Shown here piece after piece: positions 32,356-42,643 of a DNA stretch of 64,000 bases. Every line of letters starts with the position of its first letter. The stretch's first letter is position 1. The stretch comes from Diplonema japonicum (Eukaryota; Euglenozoa; Diplonemea; Diplonemida; Diplonemidae). Below the pieces are notes generated by a model. The model was not told the origin of the DNA, did no database searches, and saw only the letters and a program-made list of their open reading frames with translations. A program made the position numbers and the translations under genes. The stretch is from NCBI GenBank assembly GCA_964019335.1, contig OZ025731.1, forward strand, positions 2,501-66,500. The letters run 5' to 3'.

Positions 32356-35079
32356 ATGTTGAAGGATGAGGTGGAAAGGAAGAGATCTGTGCCGAAGAAG
32401 AGTCAGCAGCACCGGCCTGTGGGACAGACGCAGGGGATGTCGCTGCTGCCGTACTCGAGGATGTCGAACTTGAAGGCATCGTGGAGCAGCGGGGACTTTG
32501 GGTCGCCGTGTTCTCTGCAGGGCAGCATTGTGTTGAAGTTCGGTGGGAGCAGTGTGGGGAATAAGCTAAAACAGGTTCTTGCTCTCATTGAACGACACGC
32601 CAGGGAGGGTGCGGTGGCTGTGGTGGTGAGTGCCATGGGGAAGACCACCGACCACCTCATCGATGCTGCAGACAAAGCATGTCTCTCGTGCATCGAGGAG
32701 TCGCACGAGAAGGTCGCGCTGATCGAAGAGATAGCGGTTGCCAACATCGACAAGCACTGCACAGACGTGGGTGCCAAGTGTTCCATCATCGACAAGGTCC
32801 GGGCGCTCCTCCAAGACCTGCGCCAGCTGCTGCTCGGCATCAGCTTAGTTAGAGAGCTCTCCCCTGCAACACTCGACAGGCTGCTCTCCTTCGGCGAGAG
32901 GCTTTCTGCATTGGTAGTCGCATCTCTTCTTACCGTGAACGGAACACCCGCACACCCTGTCGACGGGAAGGACTGGGTGGTCACAGATGACGAACACGGC
33001 AAAGCACGTGTCGAGTGGGCAGAAACACAGGAAAAGCTCACAAAGGCCCTGCAGGCGTGGCCCGAAGCGTCCGTTCCTATTGTGACAGGGTTCTTGGGGT
33101 GCACAGTGGACGGCAGACGCACGACCCTGGGCAGGAACGGCTCTGATTACACAGCATCGCTGCTAGGATTGGGCATCGGTGCTTGCAAGGTGATCATCAA
33201 CACAGACGTCCCTGGGGTGTTCACTGCGGATCCCGGCATAGTTAAAGAGGCCTATCCTGTCTCGGAGCTCTCGTATGTGGAGGCAATGGAGTTGTCCATC
33301 TACGGGTCACGCATGTTCCACCCGCGCACGATCCTGCCTCTCGTGGACCAGAGGATACCCATGGTTATTAGAAACACAGACGACCCCGATGGCCCCGCCA
33401 CCGTCATCATGGACGCCGTGTCTGCGGACAGATCTGCCGTGCATGGTGCACAAGCCACATGTGTCACGCAGCTGGAGAACATGGCAGTGCTGAGCCTGAG
33501 GTCGCGGCTGGGGCAGCCAGGGAGCATCCCTGTGCAGCACATAGGGTTGCGTTTGACGTCGTGTCTGGGCACCGCTAATGTTAAGATCCATCACGCTAGT
33601 TTTGCCGCCAATGGGCAGGCAGTTCACGTTGTGATGAGCCAAGACCAGGCGGAGGAGGCCAAAGAGGCATTGCTCAGAGAGTTCGAGAGGGAGGTGCGGC
33701 TGCACGAGCTTGACGAAATGAACCTGTGGCAGCCTGTATCACTACTATCGCTGGTGAGGGCGCCTCAAACTGTCGTTCCAAAATTCTTCGCGGCACTGAC
33801 TGCTGCACGTGTGAAGGTGCGGTCCATCGGGCAGGGCTCGGACAGCTCGTCGGTGTCATGCGTCATCGACAGCCACGACACTGCTGTCGCTGTCAGGTGC
33901 GCACACACAGCCATTAATCTAGGACATCAGATTGTTAGCTTACTAGTGTTGGGGAACAACAGCAGCTCGCGGGGACTACTCCAAAGGATCAAAAGCAAGT
34001 ACGAATCGCTTTTGGCAAAATACAAAGTTGAGCTGCGTGTGGTGGCGGTATACCACACATGCGGGCAGGACCACAGCGCGGACCAGACAGAGAAGGATAC
34101 AACGGAGCTTCACGAGGAGGGCTTAGATCTCAACGGGAAGCTGAAGGAGATGGGGAGCTGCACATGCAACGATGACTCGCTACCGCGGGGGAAGAGGATG
34201 AGCAGCATCGTCCCTGTACGAGTGCTGCAGCGGTTGAGGCAGATGTCGTGCCCCATGGTTGTGGACTGCAACAGATTGGACATAGAGGTGTCGGACTTCT
34301 ACAGAACATGCCAACAGCTTGGGGTCAACGTGGTGGTGAGCAATGCATCGTCGATCGTGCGGCTGGGGCGCAACAAGCTACCGTGCAGCATGGACGGGGA
34401 GCTCATCACGTATGACACATCGGTGGGGGCTTCGGTGCCCATCTGCGACACGATCAGAATGCTGAACCAAATGGGCGACGAAGTGGTGCGCATAGAGGGC
34501 TCGCTATCAGGCACATGCGGCTTCATCGCTGTAGGCCTGACCAACGGTGGCAAGCTCTCGGAGGTGGTGGGTGATGCTATCGCCAAGCAGTACGCAGAGC
34601 CGCATGTTGCATCTGACCTATCGGGGCTGGACACAGCAAGGAAGCTGGTAGCGCTGGCAAGACACATGGGCAAAGTGCTGCGGCTGGAGGACATCGAACG
34701 CAAGCCGTTGGTTAGTGAGGAGATTCTGCAAGAGCTGCAAGAAGCGGACGGGGAGAGCATTGTCTCCGTTCTACAGAAGCACGATGCCGTCTTCGACAAC
34801 GGGATGGACACCGTGCGCCATGATGGGAAGAAGCTGGCCTACATCGCAGAGATGGACTTCAGCAATGACACAGTGAAGGCGTCTCTAGGACCACGCTTTG
34901 TCACTGTAGACCACCCTGCTTACCAACTCAAGGACACAGAGATCTACGCGCAGATAGAACGAGATGGCTTCCGGTCAGAGCACCCCCTCATTCTGCAGGG
35001 CCCTGGGTGCGGCTCCTCTTCTGCGGTCGGCATCGTCGGTGACATTTTGAAAACAGCGCTGAAGCTGCAAGGACTGTGA
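32356..35079 (+). CDS. Bifunctional aspartokinase - homoserine dehydrogenase with a degenerate HSD cofactor site
   Basis: 907 aa, the ThrA/MetL-type fusion of the aspartate pathway to threonine and methionine. Aspartokinase domain: VLKFGGSSVG (59-68), LLSFGERLSA, TTLGRNGSDYTA, YGSRMFHPRTI. Two ACT regions follow (about 375-530), the site of amino-acid feedback in the family. The dehydrogenase part keeps SDLSGLDTARKL (about 751-762), GSLSGTCGFI and DTSVGASVP. The Gly-rich nucleotide-binding loop reads LVLGNNSSSRGLL (about 530-542) instead of GxGxxG, and the TPNKKA lysine motif reads VSNASS (about 659-664). The kinase should work; dehydrogenase activity is uncertain. An upstream extension through the C-run lacks an ATG, so the start at 32356 was chosen. 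Confidence 0.88.
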   Translation: MLKDEVERKRSVPKKSQQHRPVGQTQGMSLLPYSRMSNLKASWSSGDFGSPCSLQGSIVLKFGGSSVGNKLKQVLALIERHAREGAVAVVVSAMGKTTDHLIDAADKACLSCIEESHEKVALIEEIAVANIDKHCTDVGAKCSIIDKVRALLQDLRQLLLGISLVRELSPATLDRLLSFGERLSALVVASLLTVNGTPAHPVDGKDWVVTDDEHGKARVEWAETQEKLTKALQAWPEASVPIVTGFLGCTVDGRRTTLGRNGSDYTASLLGLGIGACKVIINTDVPGVFTADPGIVKEAYPVSELSYVEAMELSIYGSRMFHPRTILPLVDQRIPMVIRNTDDPDGPATVIMDAVSADRSAVHGAQATCVTQLENMAVLSLRSRLGQPGSIPVQHIGLRLTSCLGTANVKIHHASFAANGQAVHVVMSQDQAEEAKEALLREFEREVRLHELDEMNLWQPVSLLSLVRAPQTVVPKFFAALTAARVKVRSIGQGSDSSSVSCVIDSHDTAVAVRCAHTAINLGHQIVSLLVLGNNSSSRGLLQRIKSKYESLLAKYKVELRVVAVYHTCGQDHSADQTEKDTTELHEEGLDLNGKLKEMGSCTCNDDSLPRGKRMSSIVPVRVLQRLRQMSCPMVVDCNRLDIEVSDFYRTCQQLGVNVVVSNASSIVRLGRNKLPCSMDGELITYDTSVGASVPICDTIRMLNQMGDEVVRIEGSLSGTCGFIAVGLTNGGKLSEVVGDAIAKQYAEPHVASDLSGLDTARKLVALARHMGKVLRLEDIERKPLVSEEILQELQEADGESIVSVLQKHDAVFDNGMDTVRHDGKKLAYIAEMDFSNDTVKASLGPRFVTVDHPAYQLKDTEIYAQIERDGFRSEHPLILQGPGCGSSSAVGIVGDILKTALKLQGL

Positions 35080-35653
35080 GTACTATTTATGTTAGCGTGC
35101 GTGCGAACATTGCCGAGAAAAAAAAGAAAAAAAAAAAAGACACAAAACGGGTTTCAGAGAATCAGGAAAAAAAAAAAAAGAAAAAAAAAAAACAGAGAGA
35201 AATACAAACTCAATCCCCTTCACACCCATTCTCTTTGTTTGATGCGTTCTCCCCTTTTGTTGCCCTTTTCCGTGTCGCTTCCCCCCCCCTTCCCCCTTTC
35301 TTGAAGAAAGGTTCCCACTCTTCTCAAGTAAGGCTGACGCTTTTTTTTTTCTTCCCTTATGGTGTGTACTTGTTGTTGTTTTTTTTTTTTTTTTTTCTTT
35401 TTTTTTTTTTGCCTCTATGTTTTCAGACGCGAGGAAAGGGAAGCAGAAAAGAAAAAAAAAAAAAGGACGAGAAAGAAATATACCTTATTCTCTTTCTGCT
35501 ATTCCTCCACTGCTGCGTACGAAATACCCCCCCCCCCCCATCTCAATTTGCTGCTGTGTGTGTCGTTTCATATCTTTCCCCTCCTTATGTTTGACATAAA
35601 AAAAAAAGACACAAGAAGAAAGGGAAAAAAAAAAAAAAGAAAGAAAGAAAGCA
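35080..35653. other. Intergenic, homopolymer-rich
   Basis: A-runs at 35119-35190, a T-tract at 35379-35410, tgttttcag at 35418-35426 (candidate acceptor), a C-run at 35527 and A/G runs up to the next start. No gene was recognised. Confidence 0.45.
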
Positions 35654-36573
35654 ATGTACCGACGTGGGGCGGCGCTGGACACACAGGCGTACAGGAACGG
35701 GTATCCGGGGAAGAAGGACGACATGACAAAAAACAAAAACCTTGATTTCTACAGAGGGGACATAGTGTGTGTCCCTGACAGGGTGACCATAGAGGAGATA
35801 CACGAGGACTGGTGGGGGCAGTACAGGAAACTGGAATGGAACCACGGGTACATCCAGTGGCTGTTCCCCATCAGGGAGCAAGGCCTGAACTTCAGAGCCG
35901 ACGAGCTTCAGCTACACGAAGCAAGATCTATCGCAGAAGACCCTAAGCTACAGCGGAAAATATTGAAATCCTACGAAATGATGCTCGACTTCTATGGCAT
36001 GCAGCTTGACAGGAAGACAGGCGAAGTGTGCAAAAGCGACGGGTATGCAGAGAGGTACTACAACCTGTCAACAAGCGGGCATAATTTTTTGAGGATTACG
36101 AGAATTCTAAAATGCTTAGGCGAAGTAGGGCTCGAGAGTTACAAGCTTCCGTGGCTCAAGCACTTCTACAGGGAGGTGCTTGTTACCAAGGATTTGAAAG
36201 GTTTGCCTTTTTTTTTTCTTTTTTTTTTTTTTTTTTTTTTTCTTTTTCTTTTTTTTTTTTTTGTACACCCTTCTTTACAGCTGTCGAAAGTTCGCTACGA
36301 GGCTACTGGGCAGGCACCTTGCGGAACCCTTCAGATGTAGATGAGCTAGATGCCTACGTTGCTGAATTAACCACAGCGCGTAAAGGCAAAAAGCCCTGCA
36401 CGAAAAAATCTTCCCGCGTCGCAAGGCCCGTTAAACCATCTCTGTCTTTGGAGCCTGAGGACACCTTGGACACGGAGGTCACTGAGGACACCTTGGTTAC
36501 TGAGGTCGCTGAGGACACATTGGACACCCTGGACACGGAGGTCACTGAGAAAATCAGCTCTCTCGCCGACTGA
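35654..36573 (+). CDS. OGFr conserved-domain protein
   Basis: Exons 35654-36200 and 36281-36573 (279 aa). The domain found in opioid growth factor receptors is widespread in protists and of unclear function. The sequence shows WWGQYRKLEWNHGYIQWLFP, IREQGLNFRADELQLHEA, YEMMLDFYGMQLDRKTGEV and HNFLRITRILKCLGEVGLE, the full OGFr core (residues about 50-180). An 80-nt intron (gtttgc to ctttacag) that is nearly all T joins VLVTKDLKA to VESSLRGYWAGTL. The acidic tail repeats the word EDTLDTEVT four to five times. The first domain is well supported; cellular role unknown. Confidence 0.82.
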
Positions 36574-36921
36574 TTCTAGTAAATTTTCCATTTTTTTTCT
36601 TCTTCCTGTTGTGGTGGCGCAACTTAGAAAAAAAAAAAGAGGGAAACCCATAAAAAAGAAGGAAAAAAAAAAAATAAGCCACTACTATCCCATCTATATT
36701 TTTTTTTTCACCCCTTCGAATAAAAAAAAAAAGAGTAGCTCAGAAGAGCAAAGAGGGCGCCATAACCCCTTGTGCGGGTGGTAAAAATCTTGGAGGGAAA
36801 ACATAACCTTTTCTTTCCAAACAGTCACGACTCTCCCATTGCTTCCACTCCCTCTTCTTTTTCCCCCCCCCCTTTTTTTCTTACACGCACCCCCCCCACC
36901 AGGCGCCTTGCATACGGCGGG
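36574..36921. other. Intergenic region before the WW gene
   Basis: A- and T-runs, then a C/T-rich tract (36841-36900) and acceptor AG at 36901-36902, 20 nt before the ATG. No gene was recognised. Confidence 0.45.
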
Positions 36922-37596
36922 ATGCCGCTCTCCGACGGAGGTAGGGTCCAGTGCGAGGCTATCGGTGTGCTGCGAGACTTGAAGGAGTCGTTCTCGCAGC
37001 TGTACGACGACATCGAGCAGTACAAGACACAGAGCAAGGATGTGGAGGTGAAGATAAAAGGATGCAGAGAAGTGCTGCGGCAGATGCAGATAGGGAAAGG
37101 AACAGAAATCTTATCACCAGGAACGCTGTTTGAGAAGGATGTACGGGACACCTTGGAGGAGACAGAGAGGCTGCTACAGAAGACAGAAGATTTGACGAAG
37201 AAGAAAGTGGGCGAGGTGGAGGAGGTGGTCCATGATGAGGCCGCAGCACGCGACAATATTGTGTCTGAGGAACACGGCGAGACAGCAAAGCATGGAACCG
37301 ACTTGAAGGAGCTGCAGGATCTTGTTAAATGGCAGTCCCGTGACCACACCCGTGGCTCCAGTACCGTCACCCTCCCAGTCCTCCCTGCTTCCACTTCCAC
37401 CGCTGCGTCCACTCCAGCCACTTCTGACTCTGTGGACACAATAGATACACATGTGCAGCAGTTGCTCGACTCTGGTGTTTGGAAAGCCAAGCAGGACACC
37501 CGTGGGCATACCTATTACTACAAAGCAGATGACAAGAAGACACGAGTCTGGAACCTTAAGAAACATATTGCCGCTGAGTTGGAGAAGCAGAAATGA
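36922..37596 (+). CDS. Coiled-coil protein with C-terminal WW-like domain
   Basis: 224 aa. The ATG follows the acceptor AG at 36901-36902; a longer frame upstream reads through the pyrimidine tract and has no ATG. The first 130 residues are charged and likely helical coiled coil (LKESFSQLYDDIEQYKTQ, DVRDTLEETERLLQKTEDL). After a Ser/Thr linker, residues about 180-215 hold GVWKAKQDTRGHTYYYK and TRVWNL, a WW-like module; the final Pro typical of WW domains is replaced. WW modules bind proline-rich ligands. Family otherwise not recognised. Confidence 0.65.
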   Translation: MPLSDGGRVQCEAIGVLRDLKESFSQLYDDIEQYKTQSKDVEVKIKGCREVLRQMQIGKGTEILSPGTLFEKDVRDTLEETERLLQKTEDLTKKKVGEVEEVVHDEAAARDNIVSEEHGETAKHGTDLKELQDLVKWQSRDHTRGSSTVTLPVLPASTSTAASTPATSDSVDTIDTHVQQLLDSGVWKAKQDTRGHTYYYKADDKKTRVWNLKKHIAAELEKQK

Positions 37597-38900
37597 TAGG
37601 GAGTGGGAAAAAAAAAAGAAAAAAAAAAGAGGGAAGAAAAAAAAAAGAGAAAAAAAAAAAAAAATAGCTATTTACTGCCAACAAGTAATGACTTTACCGT
37701 TACCTCGAGGTCGGTAAAGCATTACTTGGCGGTAGGTAAGTGGTTTTATTTCACGACACTCTGAAATTACTTACCACGAGGGGCACAACAGGGTGACAAG
37801 GGGTACAACAAGAGAGGGGTTACAAAGGTTACAATACAAGTTGTTTTTCCTCCTTTTGTTGACTAAGAGCTGCCGCTGTCGCTGGCATTGCCACTGTCAC
37901 CATCTCTAATCAGGCCTTCCCATACCTAGCGCGGCCGCTGGCTCCTTTTTTTCTGCTGCTTCGGTATTTTGAAGTCTTTTGGGGTGCTTGGGTAAGCTGA
38001 CTAAGTTACCCTTGCCCACAGAAGAGTTACCCACAGAAACTGGGAACAAGGCCTAGCCAAAAGTGGGCAAATTGGGAGGAAAAAGTAGTCCAACTTGGAA
38101 CTGAGCCGAGGCAAAAGTTGGCCAATTGAGCTGAACCTGGGGGGAAATAGCAAACTGAGAGAAAAAGTTGCCCCACTGGGAACCGAACCGAGGCAAAAAT
38201 TGGCCTACCGAGGCATATTATTTAACGGAAACCCCCTATTACTTCACGGAAAACAGGCCATTATTTCACCGTGAAGTAATGAGATTTAGCGTGAAGTAAT
38301 GGCCCCCCCAGTGCGTGAAGTAATTTCTGAAGAGTGAAATAAAAAAAAAAAAAAACACGCTCAGTTAGCTCTGGAGTGTTTTGGAACGAATGAGGGTTTT
38401 GATTTTTTTTTTCTCTTTTTTGGATGGAGTGAAATGAAAGTGGAAACCAAGAAGAAAAACAAAAAACTAAAATATGGGGTACCGTGAGAGGAACCCATGT
38501 GTAGGAGAGGTGCCTATTCATTTTCTCCCTCTCCTACTTCCAGTTCAGTTATGGTATATTCAATGAAATTAAATGGGGAAGAGCTTCAAGGCGAGGCTCT
38601 TTGAAAGCTAAACCAGACTGCAAATTACAAGTAACAATCAATTTCCTTCCCTCCCCCCCCTTTTTTTTGGGATGGACAGAACCACTTGTTATTGTGCTTG
38701 CATCCCACATCTCACCAATCATTGTAAAAAACAGCTTTCGGGGGGGGGGGGGGGGGGGAAGGGGGAAATAAATTGAAGGCCATTCTTTACACTCGTGGCA
38801 AGGTGCCCGGAGTGGTTCTTTGAAATTTCTTTACTTCGGAAAATACACAAAAAAAAATAATTTGAAAGCAAACGGATTTAGAGATATGAGATGTTATCAA

Positions 38901-38932
<32 letters not shown>

Positions 38933-39538
38933 AAAAAGGTTGTTGGTGCTCATGAAGCCCTTCGTGTCCTCGTTAGTGGGTCAACGCTAATAAGAAATAT
39001 GCCCAGCATACTGCTTGGCACACTCTAGATGATGTGAGATGATAACAAAGAGAAAAAAAGAAGAAGAAAAAGAGGGGGAAAAAAAAATACGTGTAGTAGG
39101 ACTGGGTGGAGTAGAAGGAACATCAAAGGCATAAGTCATAAATAATTTTATTTTTTCTCCCCCCCCCTTTTTATATTTCTCGAGCGGTGGTTAGATAAGA
39201 GTGTAGAACGGAAACCATTTCAAAAAATGTCCAGTTTTCTTTTTTTTTTTTTTTCTTCCTCTTCTCTTTTCTTCTTCTTTCGAGGGCCAATGTGTATTTC
39301 CTGTAAAACCGTACCAGTATCCCCCTTTATCCCTTCCCTTCACGAGCAGTGTATGGTGAGGGGCTGCTTGTTTGGTTTTTTTTTCTCTTTTTTTTTTTAT
39401 ATATAACTCCAGTCAGATTTTCAAGGGTGGGAGTGAATATAATATTTCACATTATTTCACGCTTCACTTTATTTTCATTGCAGATTTCAGGCTTGTTTTA
39501 GGAAGAAAACAGGGGCAGCAATGAAAATTACTTTATGA

Positions 39539-39564
39539 GTGAATATAAAGTACTTTATATTCAC
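39539..39564. repeat. Perfect 26-bp palindrome
   Basis: GTGAATATAAAGT is followed directly by its reverse complement with no spacer. Related arms (gtgaaata, tattttcac) flank it within 39430-39590, so larger stem structures are possible. Confidence 0.85.
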
Positions 39565-39624
39565 GCTTGCCTATTTTCACTGCACAGCAAGGGGTTGGGG
39601 GCGCAAACACGGAAAAGAAATCAC

Positions 39625-39690
39625 CTAAGTGGTTACCACACAGGCCTCTTGTTTTGGAAACCCCGGTTCGAATCTGGGAATCTCACTTTT
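39625..39690 (+). other. tRNA-like sequence, possible SINE head or tRNA relic
   Basis: The word aagtggttacc resembles a D-arm/A-box. The T-arm is convincing: CCCGG, loop TTCGAAT, then CTGGG pairs over five bases with one wobble (a B-box GGTTCGAATC). The anticodon stem is poor and no matching 5' acceptor strand for the bases after the T-arm was found, so a functional tRNA is unlikely. Confidence 0.35.
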
Positions 39691-40629
39691 TACGTCACTC
39701 AAGGATCTGGTCGCCTCTCAACAGAAGGGGAGAGAGGTGGGCTTGGCAAGCCAGCAGCGGTGACAGCTGCTAGTGGGGCAACCTCAGCAACCCAGGCAGC
39801 AGCCTCACAGGTCCAGACCGAGGTCCTGTCAGCACTCATGGACGCACAGCCCGCACCACACAGGATATGCCTTGACAATCAATATCAACCCAGTAAAATT
39901 TTAACTTGTAACTTGTAACCTGTAATACCCCACCCTTTCAAATCTGACTGACGTTAAATAAAACAACGGATTTAGTGAAAATAGATCCGATTTTCACTTG
40001 TGGTGGCATGTTTAACTCGTTGATGTTACTTCACTCGCTTCGCTCGTGAAGTAGACATTCATGACTGCACTCGCTTCGCTCGTGAAGTCATATACCCACT
40101 CGTTAAACCACTGCCACTACGCGTGAAAATCATACGATCTTATTTTCACTAAATAAATAGTTATTTTTTTTTTTTTTTGTAACTAGTCCGTAGTGGGCTT
40201 ACTCCGTTTGTGTTATCTTTTAACAAAAAAAAAAGAAATTCCTAAGAACGTGTTTTTTCAAAGATAATTGCTGCTTCTTTTTATTTCTTTTTTTTTTTTT
40301 CCTCGTCTTCTTTTTCTCTATATATATATGAGGTCACATCCTTCTTATCCGCAGCAGTATGTGGCACCCCCCTTTTTTTATTTCACTTTCCTTTTCAACA
40401 AGAAGACTAACCAAAAAAGCAAAAAAAAAGGGCGGCCGTGAGAAGATGAATGAAAAAAAAAAAAAACAAAAAACAAAAAACCCACATTTTTTTTTTTTTT
40501 TTTTTTTTTTTTAGATTGCTCCTTAACGGTTTTTTTTTTCTTTTTTTTTTTCCAAACAAAATTACATTTTGCTCCCACCCTTACCTCCCCCCCCCCCCCC
40601 CCCCCCCCCATCCTACCCCTCTTTATCTC

Positions 40630-40631
40630 AG
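40630..40631 (+). promoter_or_regulatory. Predicted SL trans-splice acceptor AG for the BRCT gene
   Basis: A C-run and cccctctttatctcag lead to the AG, with the ATG only 4 nt later, a compact trans-splice layout. Confidence 0.5.
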
Positions 40632-40635
40632 GGGA

Positions 40636-41449
40636 ATGGCGTTGGCAGGGCAGAACATATGCTTTACCGGCGCGCTGCCCATTGTGAGGGTCAAGGCGGT
40701 GGAATATGCCACAAAAATGGGGGCGGCAGTGCAGAACACAGTAACGGGATCCACGAATATTCTGGTGGTGGCAGGGGAGGGGATGAAGACGTCTAAGGTG
40801 GAGAAAGCGAAACAAAACAAGAACATTGAAATCTGGAAAGCGGAGGAGTTCATGGACATCATCGACGACTGGACACGCAGTAAGAAACGGAAAGCACAGG
40901 AGGAGGCATCAAAGGAGAAACAAAAAGCCACAAAAAAGAAACACGACGACACACCAGCAGGCTACTCAGACGTCACCCTCTACCACCACAAAGGGGGCTG
41001 CAAGAAGATCATCTCTATCTCCATCGGCTATGGCAACGGAGGGGACACTGTCCCTGTTGTCTATGACACCAACACGGCACGGCATATAAACCTTGCCCCA
41101 GCTACCCTTCAAAAGCCCTTAAATGCTGTTATTGAGGGAGACAACGCCTCTCCTGCCTGGTCGATTATCTCTGCTTTGGGTATAGATCGCCGATACCACT
41201 CCGGAGCCAGAGTTGATATTGTATGGATGAGGGAAAAAAAAAAAAAAAAAAAAAAAAATGCAGATGACTAAGCACACCCTCTCCCCTACTCACCCCGTCT
41301 GGGTCGGGCTTAAGGTTTACAAGGACCCATTTGTGTTCACTCTCACAGGCCCTGACGCGCCGCATATTCCTCCTATTTTCTACGGAGCTGTGTGTGAAGA
41401 GAATGCCTGCATTGTGGGGTGTCTGACAATACAAGAAGATATGGAATGA
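40636..41449 (+). CDS. BRCT-domain protein
   Basis: Exons 40636-41220 and 41264-41449 (256 aa). BRCT modules bind phosphoproteins or DNA ends in repair and replication. The N-terminal 80 residues match BRCT: GQNICFTGALP, KAVEYATKMGAAVQNTVTG, STNILVVAGEG, KVEKAKQNKNIEIWKAEEF (RFC1/ligase style). A Lys-rich linker follows, then a region of unknown family (GYSDVTLYHHKGGCKKII). The 43-nt intron is gtatggatgaggg, an A-run of about 25, tgcag. Splicing replaces a nonsense poly-Lys end with a 61-residue C-terminus (VWVGLKVYKDPFVFTLTGP). The start lies right after the pyrimidine/AG acceptor. Confidence 0.75.
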
Positions 41450-41697
41450 TGTTTAGTTCCCCCCTCCCCCACCTTTTTTTTGTCTCCCCCCCCCCCCTAT
41501 TTTAGCCTACTTCTTTTTATTCCCGGGTAGAGGGGCAAAAAAAAATGATTTGTCCTTTTTTTTTTCGAGCCATGTTTGATATGACAATCCGATCACAGGT
41601 GAGGGGGAGCGTAGGGGGTGTGTGGAAGAGGGTGATAGATAGAAAAAAAAGAAAAATAAAGGAAAGAGGAAAGAGAAGAAGAAAAAAAATAATAATA

Positions 41698-42429
41698 ATG
41701 TCTTCTCCAAAAATAGAGAAGAAGAAAACAGTGGCTGTGTCAAACGTGAACCCCGACCTCACGGAAAAGGAGGTATTCCTTACAATAATAATTTAAAAAA
41801 AAAAGAAAAAAAAAAAAAACCGAAACAGGTTATCGATTTCTTCAGTTATTGCGGGGAAGTGGAGAATGTGAGGTTCTTCCCCGACCCCCAAAACCCAGGG
41901 ACAAACAAGGCTGTGGTGATGTACGAACAGCACGAGTCTGCAGAGATGGCTCAGATGCTGTCAGGCTCGCTGTTAGGGGAGCATGAAATTTCTGTTGATG
42001 CTGTTAAGGTACCTGTTTAAAAAAAAGAAATTCTTATAACACTCTCAGGTCGATCCCTCACCCATCACCATGACTGAGGTATCTGAGGCTTTCCGCTCCT
42101 TCGTCGGGAGGCGGAGTCGTGCAGGGTCGAACGCAAGCACCCCACGAGCAACCCCCACCCATGCCGAGACGACACGCGCACGCCGACGAAAAAGATCCGG
42201 CACAGAAAAAAAGCTCGAAGAAAATATGCAAAAATACAAATCCTATTTCCAGCGGATGTCCAAAGACCAGAAGGTTGCCTCTGCTGGCGCTCTCTGCCTC
42301 GCAGCTGCGGGTGCCGTTTTCGTCGGCAAGCAGGTTTCTCAAAATAGAAGAATGCAGCGCGAACGCGAAACACGCGCACTTGTCGCAGCCTACGACCACC
42401 TCTTCAGAGAGGGACCCAAGGGGAACTGA
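41698..42429 (+). CDS. RRM protein with C-terminal hydrophobic helix
   Basis: Exons 41698-41772, 41829-42008 and 42049-42429 (211 aa). Exon 1 ends and exon 2 continues an RRM: KTVAVSNVNPDLTEKE, VIDFFSYCGEVENVRFF, NKAVVMYEQHESAEMA, LLGEHEISVDAVKV. The C-terminal third has a basic stretch and a single hydrophobic segment, VASAGALCLAAAGAVFVGKQV, that may anchor or associate with membrane. Introns are 56 nt (gtattc to cgaaacag, with an A-run) and 40 nt (gtacct to actctcag). The layout recalls Vip1-like RRM proteins; that match is tentative. Confidence 0.68.
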
Positions 42430-42643
42430 TCTTCTCAATGTAACCAAACGAGGAAAAAAGTCCCCCCCCCCACACCTTCCAAATAGACGTCCGTAGTACT
42501 GTTCGTTCCTTCTATTGTCCCCTCCCTCCTATCCCCCCCATGTTTTATTTATTTTTTGTCGCCTGGCCGAAAAAAAAAAAAACACGAATTGCAGACTGCA
42601 GAACATGAGGGGGCACTGTGTGCTGCCATAGACATGTGCTAAA

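Larger units (their letters stand above)
37597..40635. other. Three-kilobase intergenic region with palindromes and homopolymers
   Basis: No host gene was found. It contains an inverted repeat at 37684-37727 (aagtaatgactttaccg facing tcggtaaagcattactt) and several aagtaat/attactt words to 38335. A 26-bp perfect palindrome lies at 39539-39564, a tRNA-like sequence at about 39625-39690, and mirrored ttcacttcgctcgtgaag words at 40030-40095. A G-run lies at 38741-38759, a C-run at 40590-40610 and many A/T runs. The last part (cccctctttatctcag) is the acceptor for the BRCT gene. Confidence 0.5.

Noticed and set aside
39625-39690. A functional tRNA gene
   Set aside because: Only the T-arm pairs well; the acceptor and anticodon stems do not form.
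40450-40635. Phe/Pro/His-rich extension upstream of the BRCT protein
   Set aside because: Encoded by A-, T- and C-runs. The acceptor AG at 40630-40631 lies inside it, just before the true start.
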